From an uncultured archaeon (GTDB lineage Archaea; Thermoproteota; EX4484-205; JAAOZP01), in NCBI GenBank assembly GCA_938045545.1, contig CALIBN010000028.1, forward strand, positions 1-56,396: DNA of 56,396 bases, in the 5' to 3' direction. A program made the translations under genes and the position numbers. Below, in pieces: positions 8,750-18,039 of the stretch. The first letter of the stretch is position 1. Each line of letters opens with the position of its first letter. The notes under the pieces were generated by a model. The model saw nothing but the letters and a program-made list of their open reading frames with translations. It did not search any database and was not told the DNA's origin.

Positions 8750-10990
8750 ATGACGAGTAAGAAAGAATACTTAGACTTCATCAACAAGTACTATGAAGAA
8801 CTGTTAAGGAACTATGAACAGTCTTTGAAAGAATGGGAGAAAAGGATGGAAACCGCTGATTCCTTCGACCCCCCGATGGTTCCGGTTGCACGCGCTCTCG
8901 TCGAAGGATTTCTCTACCATGTTACAGAGAATAAGGAATATGCTGAAAAAGCTAGGGAAGCAATGCTCACTTATCAGAAGCTACCCAATATTGTTCCAGA
9001 GCGCATGAGAAGAATGGCGAAATATTCTGAAGGAATTCGCCCAATGTTGAATTGGTTTGGAGGAGTCACCCTGTTTCTACGGACCTACGAGTTCATAAGT
9101 AATAGTGGGGTCATAGGGTCCAAGGATAGGGAGGTGTTTAAACAGATAGTTGGAAATAGTCTTGAACCATTCTTCTCCTTCCCAGAGTGGGGGCCGCATA
9201 ACCGTGCGATTAAAAGGGGGTTAGCGCTGACGTATGCTGCAAAAATATTCCCAGATCATCCTGATGCTTCAAAATGGAGTAAGCTTGGGAAACTCATGGT
9301 TGAACCAAGTCTGAAACACTGGTCGCTTGAAGACAGCGAGCTCTACGTTCCAATCTGGCTCTCAGACCTGCTGCTGTATCTGGATGTTACTGGAGATCGG
9401 GAATTACTTGACTCACCCATTATGAAATACTATTTCCACTATTTCACAAACCTGCTCTGCCCGCTTGGAATGATCCCGGATTTCGGGGATGCGACATGGG
9501 GTGCAAACGCCGAGCTTTACTTAGCAATATTGGAGAAGGGCGCCAGCACCTACAGGGATCCCTATATGAAGTATGCTGCCGACAGAATATTCAGGTTTGC
9601 CCTAAAAGAGAAAAAGCTCGGCATCTACGCAATATTCGCATACCTTTGGTCAGACGACAGTGTTGAAGCTAAGGTCCCGGTGTCCCGCAGCCAAGAGGTT
9701 CTGGACGAGGTTATTGGCAAGAAGATTGTTTTCAGAGAAGGCTGGGAAGAGAATGCGACCTACATGCTTCTCAATTACATGGATGAGGGGGATATCGGCT
9801 GGCACTATAAGGAGCATCTGCGTAATACTCTCGTAGTAACCGCTGAAAAGATGCATCATGGTCATGCTGATGAAAACTCTATAGTCGCCCTTGTGAAAAA
9901 CGGGGCGTTCCTGCTTCACGACGGGGGTTATCGCGAAGCTCTGCCAAACGGGGCCTACAGGGCTGATGTCTATCACAATCGGATAGTCGTTCGGCATGGA
10001 AGACCATCAGGCCAGAGGCTTTTCGAATTCCTTCATGATAAGGGGATTTACCAGCCTGTTAGAACCAGGAGGGTTCATTTCAAAACATTCCAAGACGTTG
10101 ACGTAAGCAGGACTGAAGTTATAGATGATAATAACGAGTACCATTGGGACAGGGTTGTAACATACTTGAAGGATTTGAAAGCATTCGTAATCCATGATGG
10201 AGTGAAGCTTCTAAGAGACGGCGAGTTCACGATCAGCAACCTACTGTGGACACAGAATATTCATGCGACCGGTGAAAAATATTTTGACACTTCAATCGAA
10301 TTGATAGGGATGGCTGGGGCTATGAGCAATGCAAAGACTCTTGAAGAGAGGAGGCGTTTTGCATGGCCTAATAAGAAGGGTGAAAGGCTTCTGATCTATT
10401 TCCAGCCTGACGGGGGTAAGAAGCAAGGGGTCGATGAGACGATGCGATGCTACCTTCCTGAAAAATGCGTCTATCAGACTTATTCAAATCGTTTCAAAAG
10501 AGGGGAGTTCGCTTCTTTCACGACTTTTCTATGGCCACATGGTGAAGACGAAGCTATCGAAACCATGCTTAGTAGACTTAGGCAGGTAAAAGTAGACAAG
10601 TATCCCAATGCTACCGCTATAAGAATAGAGCAGCCCGATGGAGCAATGTACATATGTGTTAAGCACGACCTTTCAATCGGGCTGGTTAGACCCGAGGTCA
10701 GACCCGTTTACACGTATGAAGCCGGTGAAATTCGATACGACGAGTTTGCGACAGATGCAGCCTACCTGTACGCTAAGATTGACTGCAATACTTTGAAATA
10801 TGCTTTCATAGACGGTATGAAGCTTCTGTTCAAAAATAAGAGGATCTTTTCTTCCGAGGAGCCTAGTGTTATCGACCTTACTCACCGGCGGGACATCGAC
10901 CGCGAAGGAACGTTCAAGACTGAAAAAGAGTACTGGAAATTTGAGCTTAAAACAAAGTGGGATTCTTGGGAAGACGCTGTTAAGGTTTGA
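8750..10990 (+). CDS. Heparinase II/III-like protein (polysaccharide lyase fold), cytosolic
   Basis: 746 residues. The N-terminal two fifths is helical with repeated aromatic stretches, as in the alpha/alpha toroid of heparinase II/III-type lyases. The middle contains MHHGHADENSIVALVKNGAFLLHDGGY (split here as HGHADENSIVALV and FLLHDGGY), the signature of the heparinase II/III C-terminal beta-sheet domain, with the catalytic-type histidine. Related lyases cleave uronate-containing polysaccharides by beta-elimination (PL12/15/17/21). There is no signal peptide, so an intracellular oligosaccharide lyase is likely. CTTTATTAA about 30 bases upstream is a fitting TATA box. Assignment to a particular PL family is not possible by eye. 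Confidence 0.7.
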   Translation: MTSKKEYLDFINKYYEELLRNYEQSLKEWEKRMETADSFDPPMVPVARALVEGFLYHVTENKEYAEKAREAMLTYQKLPNIVPERMRRMAKYSEGIRPMLNWFGGVTLFLRTYEFISNSGVIGSKDREVFKQIVGNSLEPFFSFPEWGPHNRAIKRGLALTYAAKIFPDHPDASKWSKLGKLMVEPSLKHWSLEDSELYVPIWLSDLLLYLDVTGDRELLDSPIMKYYFHYFTNLLCPLGMIPDFGDATWGANAELYLAILEKGASTYRDPYMKYAADRIFRFALKEKKLGIYAIFAYLWSDDSVEAKVPVSRSQEVLDEVIGKKIVFREGWEENATYMLLNYMDEGDIGWHYKEHLRNTLVVTAEKMHHGHADENSIVALVKNGAFLLHDGGYREALPNGAYRADVYHNRIVVRHGRPSGQRLFEFLHDKGIYQPVRTRRVHFKTFQDVDVSRTEVIDDNNEYHWDRVVTYLKDLKAFVIHDGVKLLRDGEFTISNLLWTQNIHATGEKYFDTSIELIGMAGAMSNAKTLEERRRFAWPNKKGERLLIYFQPDGGKKQGVDETMRCYLPEKCVYQTYSNRFKRGEFASFTTFLWPHGEDEAIETMLSRLRQVKVDKYPNATAIRIEQPDGAMYICVKHDLSIGLVRPEVRPVYTYEAGEIRYDEFATDAAYLYAKIDCNTLKYAFIDGMKLLFKNKRIFSSEEPSVIDLTHRRDIDREGTFKTEKEYWKFELKTKWDSWEDAVKV

Positions 10991-11135
10991 AATGCGTAAA
11001 CCGTTAAACTGTAATATTCTCCAGTAAAAACTAGGCATATTCATCTTGCATTATTATGTCGAACAGAACCTTTGGAAAAACACGCATAAGCTAGGCTTCA
11101 AAAAATATATGCAGGCAACATATGCCATTTTTAAA

Positions 11136-12201
11136 ATGGCCCTTACACCACGCGAAAGAGTGTTAATGGCTCTAAAGCATAAAGAGGCTGACAGGATACC
11201 GATACACAACAGCCCCTGGGGCGCCACAATAGACAGGTGGAGAAGCGAAGGCCTACCCTCAGGCGTTTCACCAGCAGACTTCTTCGGCTATGAGCTGGCA
11301 GGGTTCTCAGCCGACACCTCGCCACAGTTCCCCGTGGAAGTAGTATGGAGGATGAAGGGTACATTGTTGAGAGAGACTCCTATGGAGGTGTTAGGAGAAA
11401 CCATAGGGATAGGTCAACCACGCCGGAGATAATAGACTACCCGTGTAAGAGCAGGATGGACTGGGAGAAGCTTAAGCCCGGCTTCAGCCGAGCGGCTGGA
11501 GGGTTGACTGGGTTTCAACTTTCAACGGCTATCATCACCATAGGAGCCTGGGCAGGTTAATAACCTATAACGCGGCTGTAGGATACGATAAGATGCAGAA
11601 TTATGTTGCTACAACAAGACTTTTGAAAGCGATCATAATGGAGCCGGAGTGGGTGGTCGACATGTATTGGACAGACGCTAAGCTTGCAATGGAAATGTGT
11701 GAAAGAATGATGAGAGCAGGTTTAAAGTTTGATGGTGCATTTCTATTCTACGACCTAGGCTATAAGAATGGGCTATTATTCTTCCCAAAGCACTATGAGC
11801 AGCAGCTTCACCACGTTTTTAAAGAGCTCTGCAGGTTTTTCCACAGCAGAGAAATGCTGGTCCTGCTTCACAGCTGTGGAAATGTTAAGGAACCTCATAC
11901 CCTTTTTCATCGAAGAGGGTATTGACTGTCTTCAGCCTCTTGAAGTCAAGGCAGGCATGAATCTCGTCGAGCTTAAGGAGAGTTACGGTGACAAGCTTTG
12001 CTTCATGGGTGGGATAGACGTGAGGCTAATGGTTTTAGACGATCTGCACCATTAGAGGAGGAGATAAAGCTGAAAATATCACTTGCAAAACAGGGTGGAG
12101 GATACATTTACCATTCTGACCATTCAATACCGAAAAACGTGAGTTTCGCAAACTATAAGAGGGTCATAGGACTGGTTAAGAAGTACGGAGCATACGCTTA
12201 G
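11136..12201 (+). pseudogene. UroD/MtaA-like gene broken by about four frameshifts
   Basis: Joined across frames the product reads as a complete UroD-superfamily protein: MALTPRERVLMALKHKEADR at the N-terminus, EDEGYIVERDSYGG, then DWVSTFNGYHHHRSLGR, LLHSCGN (the His and Cys of the methyltransferase zinc site), FIEEGIDCLQPLEV and FMGGIDVR, ending HSDHSIP...VKKYGAYA. The frame changes near 11340, 11497, 11895 and 12045. No single stop explains the breaks, so recoding at amber codons is not an explanation. AAAATATATG just upstream of 11110 could still be a promoter. Unlike the 28061 paralogue it keeps HSCG, so it was the more MtaA-like copy before it broke. Confidence 0.8.
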
Positions 12202-12257
12202 AAAGCTCTGAATCAAAACCGATTGGCATAAAGATTAACGCTTTCCTTAACGTGCTT

Positions 12258-13478
12258 TTAGGTGGCAGGCAAGCGCCCCCTTAACCACGGGTTTCCACTC
12301 GCTTCCTCAAGGGTCTTCAGGTAAAGAGCCCTAGTTCTCTCAGCAATGGACCTCCAATTATATATTTCAACAACTTTTTTAAAGGCATTCTGCTTTAGAC
12401 GCTCCGCCAAATCTGGATTATCAAGCAAGTAGGCGACCGCGCGGGACAATGAGTCTGAATTGTTAGCCTCCACCTTCAAGCCGTTTACATTGTTCTCAAC
12501 GATTTCCGAGAGGCCCCCTACATCTGAAACGATGATTGGAACCCCGGAAGCCATCGCCTCCAAAGCCACTATGCCGAAAGGCTCATATAGACTTGGGAAC
12601 ACGGCTACTGAAGCACACTTATAGAGCCGCTTAAGAGTCTCGTCATCAACATAGCCGGTGAAATGCACCTTGGGAAAAATGCCTAATTGCCCTGCAATCC
12701 GCATCAGCTCCTCTTTACAATACCCCTCTCCAACCACCACCAGCTTGGCTTCAGGATGAGAGTTCAGCACACTCGGCATCGCGCCTAAAAGCACGTTTAC
12801 CCCTTTCTCCGGGACAAGCCTTCCAACATAAAGTATTATCTTCTCCCAGTCTGCAGCGTATCTAGACCTAAAACCCCTTGGGCAGGAATAGCCGTCGAAC
12901 TGGTTTTTATCCACACCATTCGGTATTACTAATACCTTGTCAGAAGGCGTGTTGAAGAACCTCGTCACTTCCTCTTTCATGTAGTTACTGCAGCAAACTA
13001 CCTTCCAAGACTCATATGTTAGCCACCATTCTATCTGATGTATCATTCTTTGATAGTCGGTATGTAGCCCGCGCCTCCTCCCCTGCTCAGTCGAATGTAT
13101 AGTAGATATAAGGGGCACCCTGCAAAGATGTTTTACGGATATCGCTGGTTTAGCAACAAGCCAATCGTGTGCGTGAACAATGTCGATTCCACCCAACTCC
13201 CTGACTGATCTCACAGCCTCGCGCTCCATATTTAGGTTCATAAGGAGAACCCAAGATGCGAAGTCCGGTGTCGGCGCAGTATAGGACTCAACTCTTTTCA
13301 CAGTCATGTTTCCAAGCCTCTCCATCTCCGGAGCCCCAGGGTAATTGCAGGTTAACAAGATTATCTCCACACCGATGTTTCGCAACTCCTCTGTAAGATG
13401 CTTTACGTGAGTAGCTAATCCCCCGATTACCCGGGGAGGATACTCCCAAGAAAGCATAAGAACCCTTAGCCTATCCAT
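12258..13478 (-). CDS. GT4-family glycosyltransferase (glycogen/alpha-glucan synthase-like)
   Basis: 406 residues with both GT-B domains. The N-domain begins VLMLSWEYPPRVIGGLATHV, the glycine-rich acceptor loop seen in archaeal glycogen synthases, and contains IVHAHDWL. The C-domain has VGRLVPEKGVNVLL for nucleotide-sugar binding and the E-x7-E motif EPFGIVALE near residue 300. The enzyme should add glucose from a nucleotide sugar to an alpha-glucan in the cytosol. Its start overlaps by 8 bases the stop of a half-length glycosyltransferase on the same strand, so the two are translationally coupled. Neighbours (GH57, GalT-like, pyrophosphorylase) support an alpha-glucan role. Confidence 0.8.
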   Translation of the reverse strand: MDRLRVLMLSWEYPPRVIGGLATHVKHLTEELRNIGVEIILLTCNYPGAPEMERLGNMTVKRVESYTAPTPDFASWVLLMNLNMEREAVRSVRELGGIDIVHAHDWLVAKPAISVKHLCRVPLISTIHSTEQGRRRGLHTDYQRMIHQIEWWLTYESWKVVCCSNYMKEEVTRFFNTPSDKVLVIPNGVDKNQFDGYSCPRGFRSRYAADWEKIILYVGRLVPEKGVNVLLGAMPSVLNSHPEAKLVVVGEGYCKEELMRIAGQLGIFPKVHFTGYVDDETLKRLYKCASVAVFPSLYEPFGIVALEAMASGVPIIVSDVGGLSEIVENNVNGLKVEANNSDSLSRAVAYLLDNPDLAERLKQNAFKKVVEIYNWRSIAERTRALYLKTLEEASGNPWLRGRLPAT

Positions 13479-14085
13479 GCCTCTCAGAAACCTCCTTGTA
13501 AACCTTAATTAATTCTTCAACAGTATTTGGACCGTTAAAATCCACTAGGCGCAGCTTTTCAACACACCAAGGGTACAATGCTCTGATCATACTGTAGGTT
13601 GTTGCCGAGTGTGCCACTACGCGGTCAGCAAGACTCGCGGAGAACGATTCAACCCACTTAATAGTCTGGCCTAGGAGAGAGAGGTTGGAATGAGACCTGA
13701 GCTCCTCCAGAGACAGGAAACTCTGCACGTATGGAATTGGAACAGCCTCCCTCAATGAAATCAAAGGCAGGGCAGAACTCCATTCAAAAGCATGAATAAT
13801 ATCAATTCCAGGCTGCTCCCACAGAAGGTCAGCCAGTATTCTGGTGTACTCGCAGCTTAGGCTTGATGCCCAAGTAAAAGGGTTAACGTGAGACGAAACC
13901 TTGTTGGAAACATAGTATACCTTTATGCCTCCCTTCACCTCAAACCCGCTCCTCCAGTCGTCGAAAGCCACAACATTAACATCAAACCCCTTATTCGAAA
14001 GAGACCTTGCAGTAAAACTAACGAGGTTCGAGAGGTCGCCTACTACGCGGGGGGGAAATTCAGCAGTAAGTATAACTATCCTCAA
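13471..14085 (-). CDS. Half glycosyltransferase: N-terminal GT-B domain only
   Basis: 204 residues that align along their whole length with the N-terminal domain of the next gene: IVILTAEFPPRVVGDLSNLV against VLMLSWEYPPRVIGGLATHV, and IDIIHAFEWSSALP against IDIVHAHDWLVAKP. The conserved GGL acceptor loop is GDL here and HAHDW is HAFEW. The nucleotide-sugar-binding C-domain with E-x7-E is absent, so it cannot be a glycosyltransferase alone. No leftover C-domain is seen downstream; instead the next gene starts inside its stop. I infer an evolved non-catalytic partner of the full enzyme, although a truncated relic is possible. Confidence 0.7.
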   Translation of the reverse strand: MRIVILTAEFPPRVVGDLSNLVSFTARSLSNKGFDVNVVAFDDWRSGFEVKGGIKVYYVSNKVSSHVNPFTWASSLSCEYTRILADLLWEQPGIDIIHAFEWSSALPLISLREAVPIPYVQSFLSLEELRSHSNLSLLGQTIKWVESFSASLADRVVAHSATTYSMIRALYPWCVEKLRLVDFNGPNTVEELIKVYKEVSERHG

Positions 14086-14094
14086 AGCTGCGTC

Positions 14095-14355
14095 TCACGA
14101 GAACAAGGATTCTATCTTTATAACGCCCAGACCCGTTAAATGAAACTTCTTTTTGCCAATTCTGTCCTGAAGAGATGCCACGTAACCCCTATCAACAAGG
14201 TTGAAAAGCCTATGGATCAATTCCTCTGGTTTTATCATAAGGATCTTAGCAACATCCTCAGCGTCCACGGCTTTACCAGGGTCTACTGCTGCCAAGTTAT
14301 GAAGCTGCAGAAGTATCCTTATATCAGTATCCTCGTAGGCAGCTGGTTCAGCCAT
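14095..14355 (-). CDS. Small winged-helix DNA-binding protein, probable regulator of the glucan island
   Basis: 86 residues with a predicted winged helix: AEDVAKILMIKPEELIHRLF as helix-turn-helix, then LVDRGYVASL and KKKFHLTGLGVIKIE as the wing. This layout is common in archaeal transcription factors. The frame is open to a GTG at 14409, but the TATA element lies within that extension, so I start at ATG 14355, about 27-34 bases from the box. It is first in a run with the half and full glycosyltransferases and is divergent from the GH57 gene across a palindromic promoter, so it could control both directions. Target and effector are unknown. Confidence 0.55.
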   Translation of the reverse strand: MAEPAAYEDTDIRILLQLHNLAAVDPGKAVDAEDVAKILMIKPEELIHRLFNLVDRGYVASLQDRIGKKKFHLTGLGVIKIESLFS

Positions 14356-14381
14356 CCACACTAAGTCTACTTCAAGCGTTC

Positions 14382-14397
14382 TATTTAAGCTTAAATA
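14382..14397. promoter_or_regulatory. 16-base palindromic bidirectional TATA element
   Basis: TATTTAAGCTTAAATA is a perfect palindrome. Its right half, TTAAATA, lies 25-31 bases before the GH57 ATG at 14422; its left half read on the other strand, CTTAAATA, lies 27-34 bases before the winged-helix gene start at 14355. It looks like one core promoter serving both genes, or a dimeric operator over it. Confidence 0.6.
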
Positions 14398-14421
14398 AAA
14401 TCTTCTCACCCAGTATTAAGG

Positions 14422-15687
14422 ATGAAAGGAGTGGTATTATGCTTCGAATCCCATCAGCCTTACAGGATAAGGCAGAGGATAATAGAGCAGGTAGCTTCAA
14501 AGCAAATAGTAAGGTTCAGAGACCTTGAGAAGATATATTTCGACGATGAGCTTAACAAACAGATATTCAAAAGAGTTTCAGAAAGATGCTACCTGCCGGC
14601 TAGTGAAGTCTTGCTAGATATTATTGACAGGCAGAAGTCTGATGCCAGAGGACTTAGGGTTGCTTTCAGCCTGAGTGGGCTCTTCATAGAACAGGCCAGG
14701 CAGTACGATGAAAGAGTACTTCAAGCCTTTAAGGACCTCTCGGAAACCGGTAGGGTTGAATTTTTAGCGCAGACCTATTACCACTCGCTTGTAAGCCTTT
14801 ACTCGGAGGACAGACCTGAGTTTATAGAGCAGGTGGAAAAACATGTGGATGTTGTAAGCGAGGAATTTAACCAAAAACCCACTGTTTTCGAAAACACTGA
14901 ACTGATCTACAATAATTCTATAGCTAGAACAGTTGAAAAAATGGGCTTCAAGGCTATTTTCACCGAAGGCGTTGAAAGAATTCTCGGCTGGAGGTCTCCG
15001 AACTACGTTTATTCTCCAAAAGGAGCACCCAGCTTGAGGCTGCTGCTTAGAAACTACCGGCTCACTGACGACATAGGCTTCAGGTTCTCGTCAACCAGGT
15101 GGGAACAGTATCCTTTGACCGCTGAAAAATATGCGTCTTGGCTTGCAGCCACACCTGGGGACTGTATCAACATATTCATGGACTATGAGACCTTCGGGGA
15201 GCACCATTGGAGGGAGACTGGCATATTTGATTTTCTAAGAGCCCTCCCTGAGAAAGTACTTGAACACCAGAACCTTTGTTTCATGCTTCCAAGCGAGGTG
15301 GTGGACCGTTTCGATTCAAAGGACGAGATAGATGTTTTTGAGCTCGGTGAGACAGTGTCTTGGGCCGATGAGGAAAAAGATTTGACAGCATGGTTGCAGA
15401 ACCCCATGCAAAACTATCTTTTCGAAAGAATAAAAGCTCTGGAGCCCATAGTGAAGGCTGTTGGAGACAGCGATGCCCTAGAGCTATGGAGAAGGTTTAC
15501 AACCAGCGACTATTATTACTATTTAAGCACTAAAACAGGGGGAGCCGGCGAGGTTCATAATTATTTTAACCCATATCCCAATCCATTGAACGCCTATAAC
15601 AACATTATGGAGGCGCTGCTTGACTTTGAACTTAGGGTCCGAAGAGCGTACAACAGGAAAACTCGAGAGAAGAAAGCCGCACATTAA
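14422..15687 (+). CDS. GH57 alpha-amylase-like glycoside hydrolase
   Basis: 421 residues, about the size of archaeal single-domain GH57 enzymes. GH57 motifs are visible: CFESHQPYR near the N-terminus (motif 1), TVFENTELIYNN with nucleophile E160 (motif 3) and FMDYETFGEHH with acid D254 (motif 4). The enzyme hydrolyses alpha-1,4-glucans. No signal peptide is present, so it acts on internal glycogen or malto-oligosaccharides. It is divergent from the regulator and glycosyltransferases through a shared palindromic promoter and overlaps the convergent GalT-like gene by 4 bases. Confidence 0.9.
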   Translation: MKGVVLCFESHQPYRIRQRIIEQVASKQIVRFRDLEKIYFDDELNKQIFKRVSERCYLPASEVLLDIIDRQKSDARGLRVAFSLSGLFIEQARQYDERVLQAFKDLSETGRVEFLAQTYYHSLVSLYSEDRPEFIEQVEKHVDVVSEEFNQKPTVFENTELIYNNSIARTVEKMGFKAIFTEGVERILGWRSPNYVYSPKGAPSLRLLLRNYRLTDDIGFRFSSTRWEQYPLTAEKYASWLAATPGDCINIFMDYETFGEHHWRETGIFDFLRALPEKVLEHQNLCFMLPSEVVDRFDSKDEIDVFELGETVSWADEEKDLTAWLQNPMQNYLFERIKALEPIVKAVGDSDALELWRRFTTSDYYYYLSTKTGGAGEVHNYFNPYPNPLNAYNNIMEALLDFELRVRRAYNRKTREKKAAH

Positions 15688-16724
15688 ACACTGCTAGACG
15701 CTTGAAGAGCCTGGCGTAGTTGAAAAGCAGCCTCCTCCGGCGCCACTATGTTTATATATGCGCCTGACCCAAGCTCGAAGCCGGCGTGAACAGCAATACG
15801 CGGATATATCTCAATATGCCAGTGAAAATCCCTGTACCCTACAGGGCGTGAATGAAAAACCATGTTGAATGAAAAACTGCCCAATACTTTTTTGTAGGCG
15901 GAAAAAAGCCCCTTTAAGATTAACGCAAGATCACTGATCGCCTCCACGCTGGATTCAAGGAAAGAGCAGGCATGATGCTTCGGCACAATCCAGCACTCAT
16001 ACGGGAAAATGCTTGCAAACGGGGTTATAACCGTAAAGCATTCGCCAGTGGACACAAGCCGCCCACCTTCCTGAGCCTCAGCGTTCAGTGCGCAAAAATA
16101 GCATTTACCATGAACCTGGATAATCCTTGAGAACGACTCCAATTCCTTTGAGATCAAGGGAGGAACAAACGAGCTTCCTATAATCTGATAATGAGGGTGC
16201 GCGATTGAGGCTCCGGCCTCCCTGCCATGATTCTTGAAGATGGCAACATGCTTTACATTCTCGTCAGACTCCATAAATTTTCCCCTATCCAGTAGTGCCA
16301 GTAGGGGCAGTTCAATGCTTCTAGGCTCAGCCGCCTCATAGCTCCAGAGATGATTCGGATTCTCGACAACAACCTCATGGTAACCATAAGGGTTAAATGA
16401 TCCTGGCCTGAAGGATCCTACCCTGGTGTTAAGAGCAGGAAACATGTTTGGAAACACTCTGACAGACCAGTCGCTTCTCCTAAGCCCATTCTCGTCAAAG
16501 GTCTTCAAAATTCTTCGCCCACCCTCCAACACGTATAGAAGACTCGCTCTAGGGGTTTGGTTCTCGCGGCCAGGGCAGAAGGGACACTCCTTATTATCCT
16601 CTTTAAACTCCTCCCGGTAGAAGTGAGGCCTTTTCCGTCTTCCCCTTGCAACTATAACTACCCTACCAGTGAAATCGTCGAACCTTACTTCGCTTTCCAT
16701 CTCGTTGAAAGACTGGTCAATCAT
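15684..16724 (-). CDS. galT: Galactose-1-phosphate uridylyltransferase-like HIT enzyme
   Basis: 346 residues of the GalT branch of the HIT superfamily. It has the zinc-type CPFC (C47, C50), the active-site HPH in SIAHPHYQI (H176, H178) and the C-terminal FHWHIEIYPR. The enzyme exchanges hexose-1-phosphates with a nucleotide-sugar; in a glucan island an ADP- or UDP-glucose phosphorylase activity is an equally good reading. It overlaps GH57 tail to tail and is divergent from a glycosyltransferase gene. ATTTATG about 33 bases upstream is a weak TATA candidate. Confidence 0.8.
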   Translation of the reverse strand: MIDQSFNEMESEVRFDDFTGRVVIVARGRRKRPHFYREEFKEDNKECPFCPGRENQTPRASLLYVLEGGRRILKTFDENGLRRSDWSVRVFPNMFPALNTRVGSFRPGSFNPYGYHEVVVENPNHLWSYEAAEPRSIELPLLALLDRGKFMESDENVKHVAIFKNHGREAGASIAHPHYQIIGSSFVPPLISKELESFSRIIQVHGKCYFCALNAEAQEGGRLVSTGECFTVITPFASIFPYECWIVPKHHACSFLESSVEAISDLALILKGLFSAYKKVLGSFSFNMVFHSRPVGYRDFHWHIEIYPRIAVHAGFELGSGAYINIVAPEEAAFQLRQALQASSSV

Positions 16725-16797
16725 AACGTATACGTCTCCGGACGGCTACATAAATCTTGAGAAATTAAAAATATATAAAGGATAACCATGGCTAGTA

Positions 16798-18039
16798 ATG
16801 AACACCCCTATGAGGATAGCGTTCATGGTATACGAATACCCACCATATCTAGTTGGGGGGCTTGGAACATACGCGCAGTACATTACAAAGGAGTTTGTGA
16901 AGCTAGGCCATGACGTTACGGTTTTCACCATGCACAAGGGAGCGGCTCAGTTGAGAGAAATAGTAGGAGGCGTTGAAATTAGAAGATACCCTACGGTGGA
17001 TGCGAGCGACGTCTTCGCCCCTATAGTGACAGAGGATTTGAAACACTGGGGTACCTATATAAGGTTCTTCAGCGATATTTTCATCTACAATGTGATGAGT
17101 GCATCGGACCTTGTTGCAGAGCTTCGGGAAACCAAGATCGACATAATCGCGTTTCACGACTGGCTGAGCTGCATAGGAGCATTGATATCGAGGAAACACA
17201 CGACCATACCAATGGTTTTCCACGTGCATTCAACGGAATGGGGTAGGACGGGGAACGGTTCCCAAGTGATAAGGTACTTGGAGGAGAAGGCTGCTTCAAC
17301 AGCGGAGAGGATAATTACAGTAAGCCACGCGATGAAAGAGGACCTGGTTAAGCACGGTTGGCCTGAGGATAAGATAAGCGTGGTCTGGAACGGTGTTGAC
17401 GCTAACGTTTATAATCCTGATAGATGCAAGCCTGAAGATATAGAGGCAGTTAGAAGGAAGTATAACATAAGCAGAGAGGAGAACATGCTGCTCTTCATCG
17501 GCAGGTTAACCTGGGTTAAGGGCGTTAGAAATCTTATTCAAGCAATGCCCCTGATTCTGAAGGAGCACCCTAATACGAAGCTAGTGATACTTGGAAGAGG
17601 AGAAGAGCAGAGGGACATTGAGGAGTTGACAAGCCGCCTAGGGCTTTCAAACAACGTTTACTACAGGTACGAGTTTATACCGGAGAACGAACGCATCCTG
17701 CATTATGCGGCAGCAGACCTGTGCGTGTTTCCAAGCATCTATGAACCATTTGGAATAGTTTCGCTTGAGGCCATGGCGATGAAGAAGCCGATCGTCGTTG
17801 GCGCGAGCGGAGTATGCGGGTTTAGAGAACAGGTTATCAGCAGTGGGCCCGACCAAAACGGTGTGCATATAAACGGTAACGATCCTGCGGACATAGCTTG
17901 GGGTGTCAACCTGATCTTATCTGATAAAGAAAAAGCACTTAAGATGGGTGAAAATGGTCGGAGGAGGGTTTTAAACTACTTCACTTGGGATAAAGTGGCT
18001 CAGCAAACCATCAAGATATATGAATCACTCATAAAATGA
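16798..18039 (+). CDS. GT4-family glycosyltransferase, glycogen synthase-like
   Basis: 413 residues with the full GT-B architecture: IAFMVYEYPPYLVGGLGTY at the N-terminus, IIAFHDWLSC, the linker VVWNGVDANVYNPD, then FIGRLTWVKGVRNLI and the E-x7-E stretch EPFGIVSLE in the C-domain. It resembles archaeal glycogen synthases that use ADP- or UDP-glucose. It is a second complete member beside the one at 12258-13478, and the two probably differ in acceptor or donor. A clear box AAATATATAAAGG at 16766-16778 precedes the ATG by about 27 bases. It is divergent from the GalT-like gene. Confidence 0.85.
   Translation: MNTPMRIAFMVYEYPPYLVGGLGTYAQYITKEFVKLGHDVTVFTMHKGAAQLREIVGGVEIRRYPTVDASDVFAPIVTEDLKHWGTYIRFFSDIFIYNVMSASDLVAELRETKIDIIAFHDWLSCIGALISRKHTTIPMVFHVHSTEWGRTGNGSQVIRYLEEKAASTAERIITVSHAMKEDLVKHGWPEDKISVVWNGVDANVYNPDRCKPEDIEAVRRKYNISREENMLLFIGRLTWVKGVRNLIQAMPLILKEHPNTKLVILGRGEEQRDIEELTSRLGLSNNVYYRYEFIPENERILHYAAADLCVFPSIYEPFGIVSLEAMAMKKPIVVGASGVCGFREQVISSGPDQNGVHINGNDPADIAWGVNLILSDKEKALKMGENGRRRVLNYFTWDKVAQQTIKIYESLIK

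Noticed and set aside
11136..12201. UroD/MtaA-like gene as a pyrrolysine-type methyltransferase system with programmed readthrough
   Set aside because: The breaks are changes of frame, not TAG codons, and no pyl genes or corrinoid protein are in the window.
12235..12257. Rho-independent-type terminator after the UroD pseudogene
   Set aside because: There is no clear hairpin followed by a T-run; archaeal termination signals are too short to call here with confidence.
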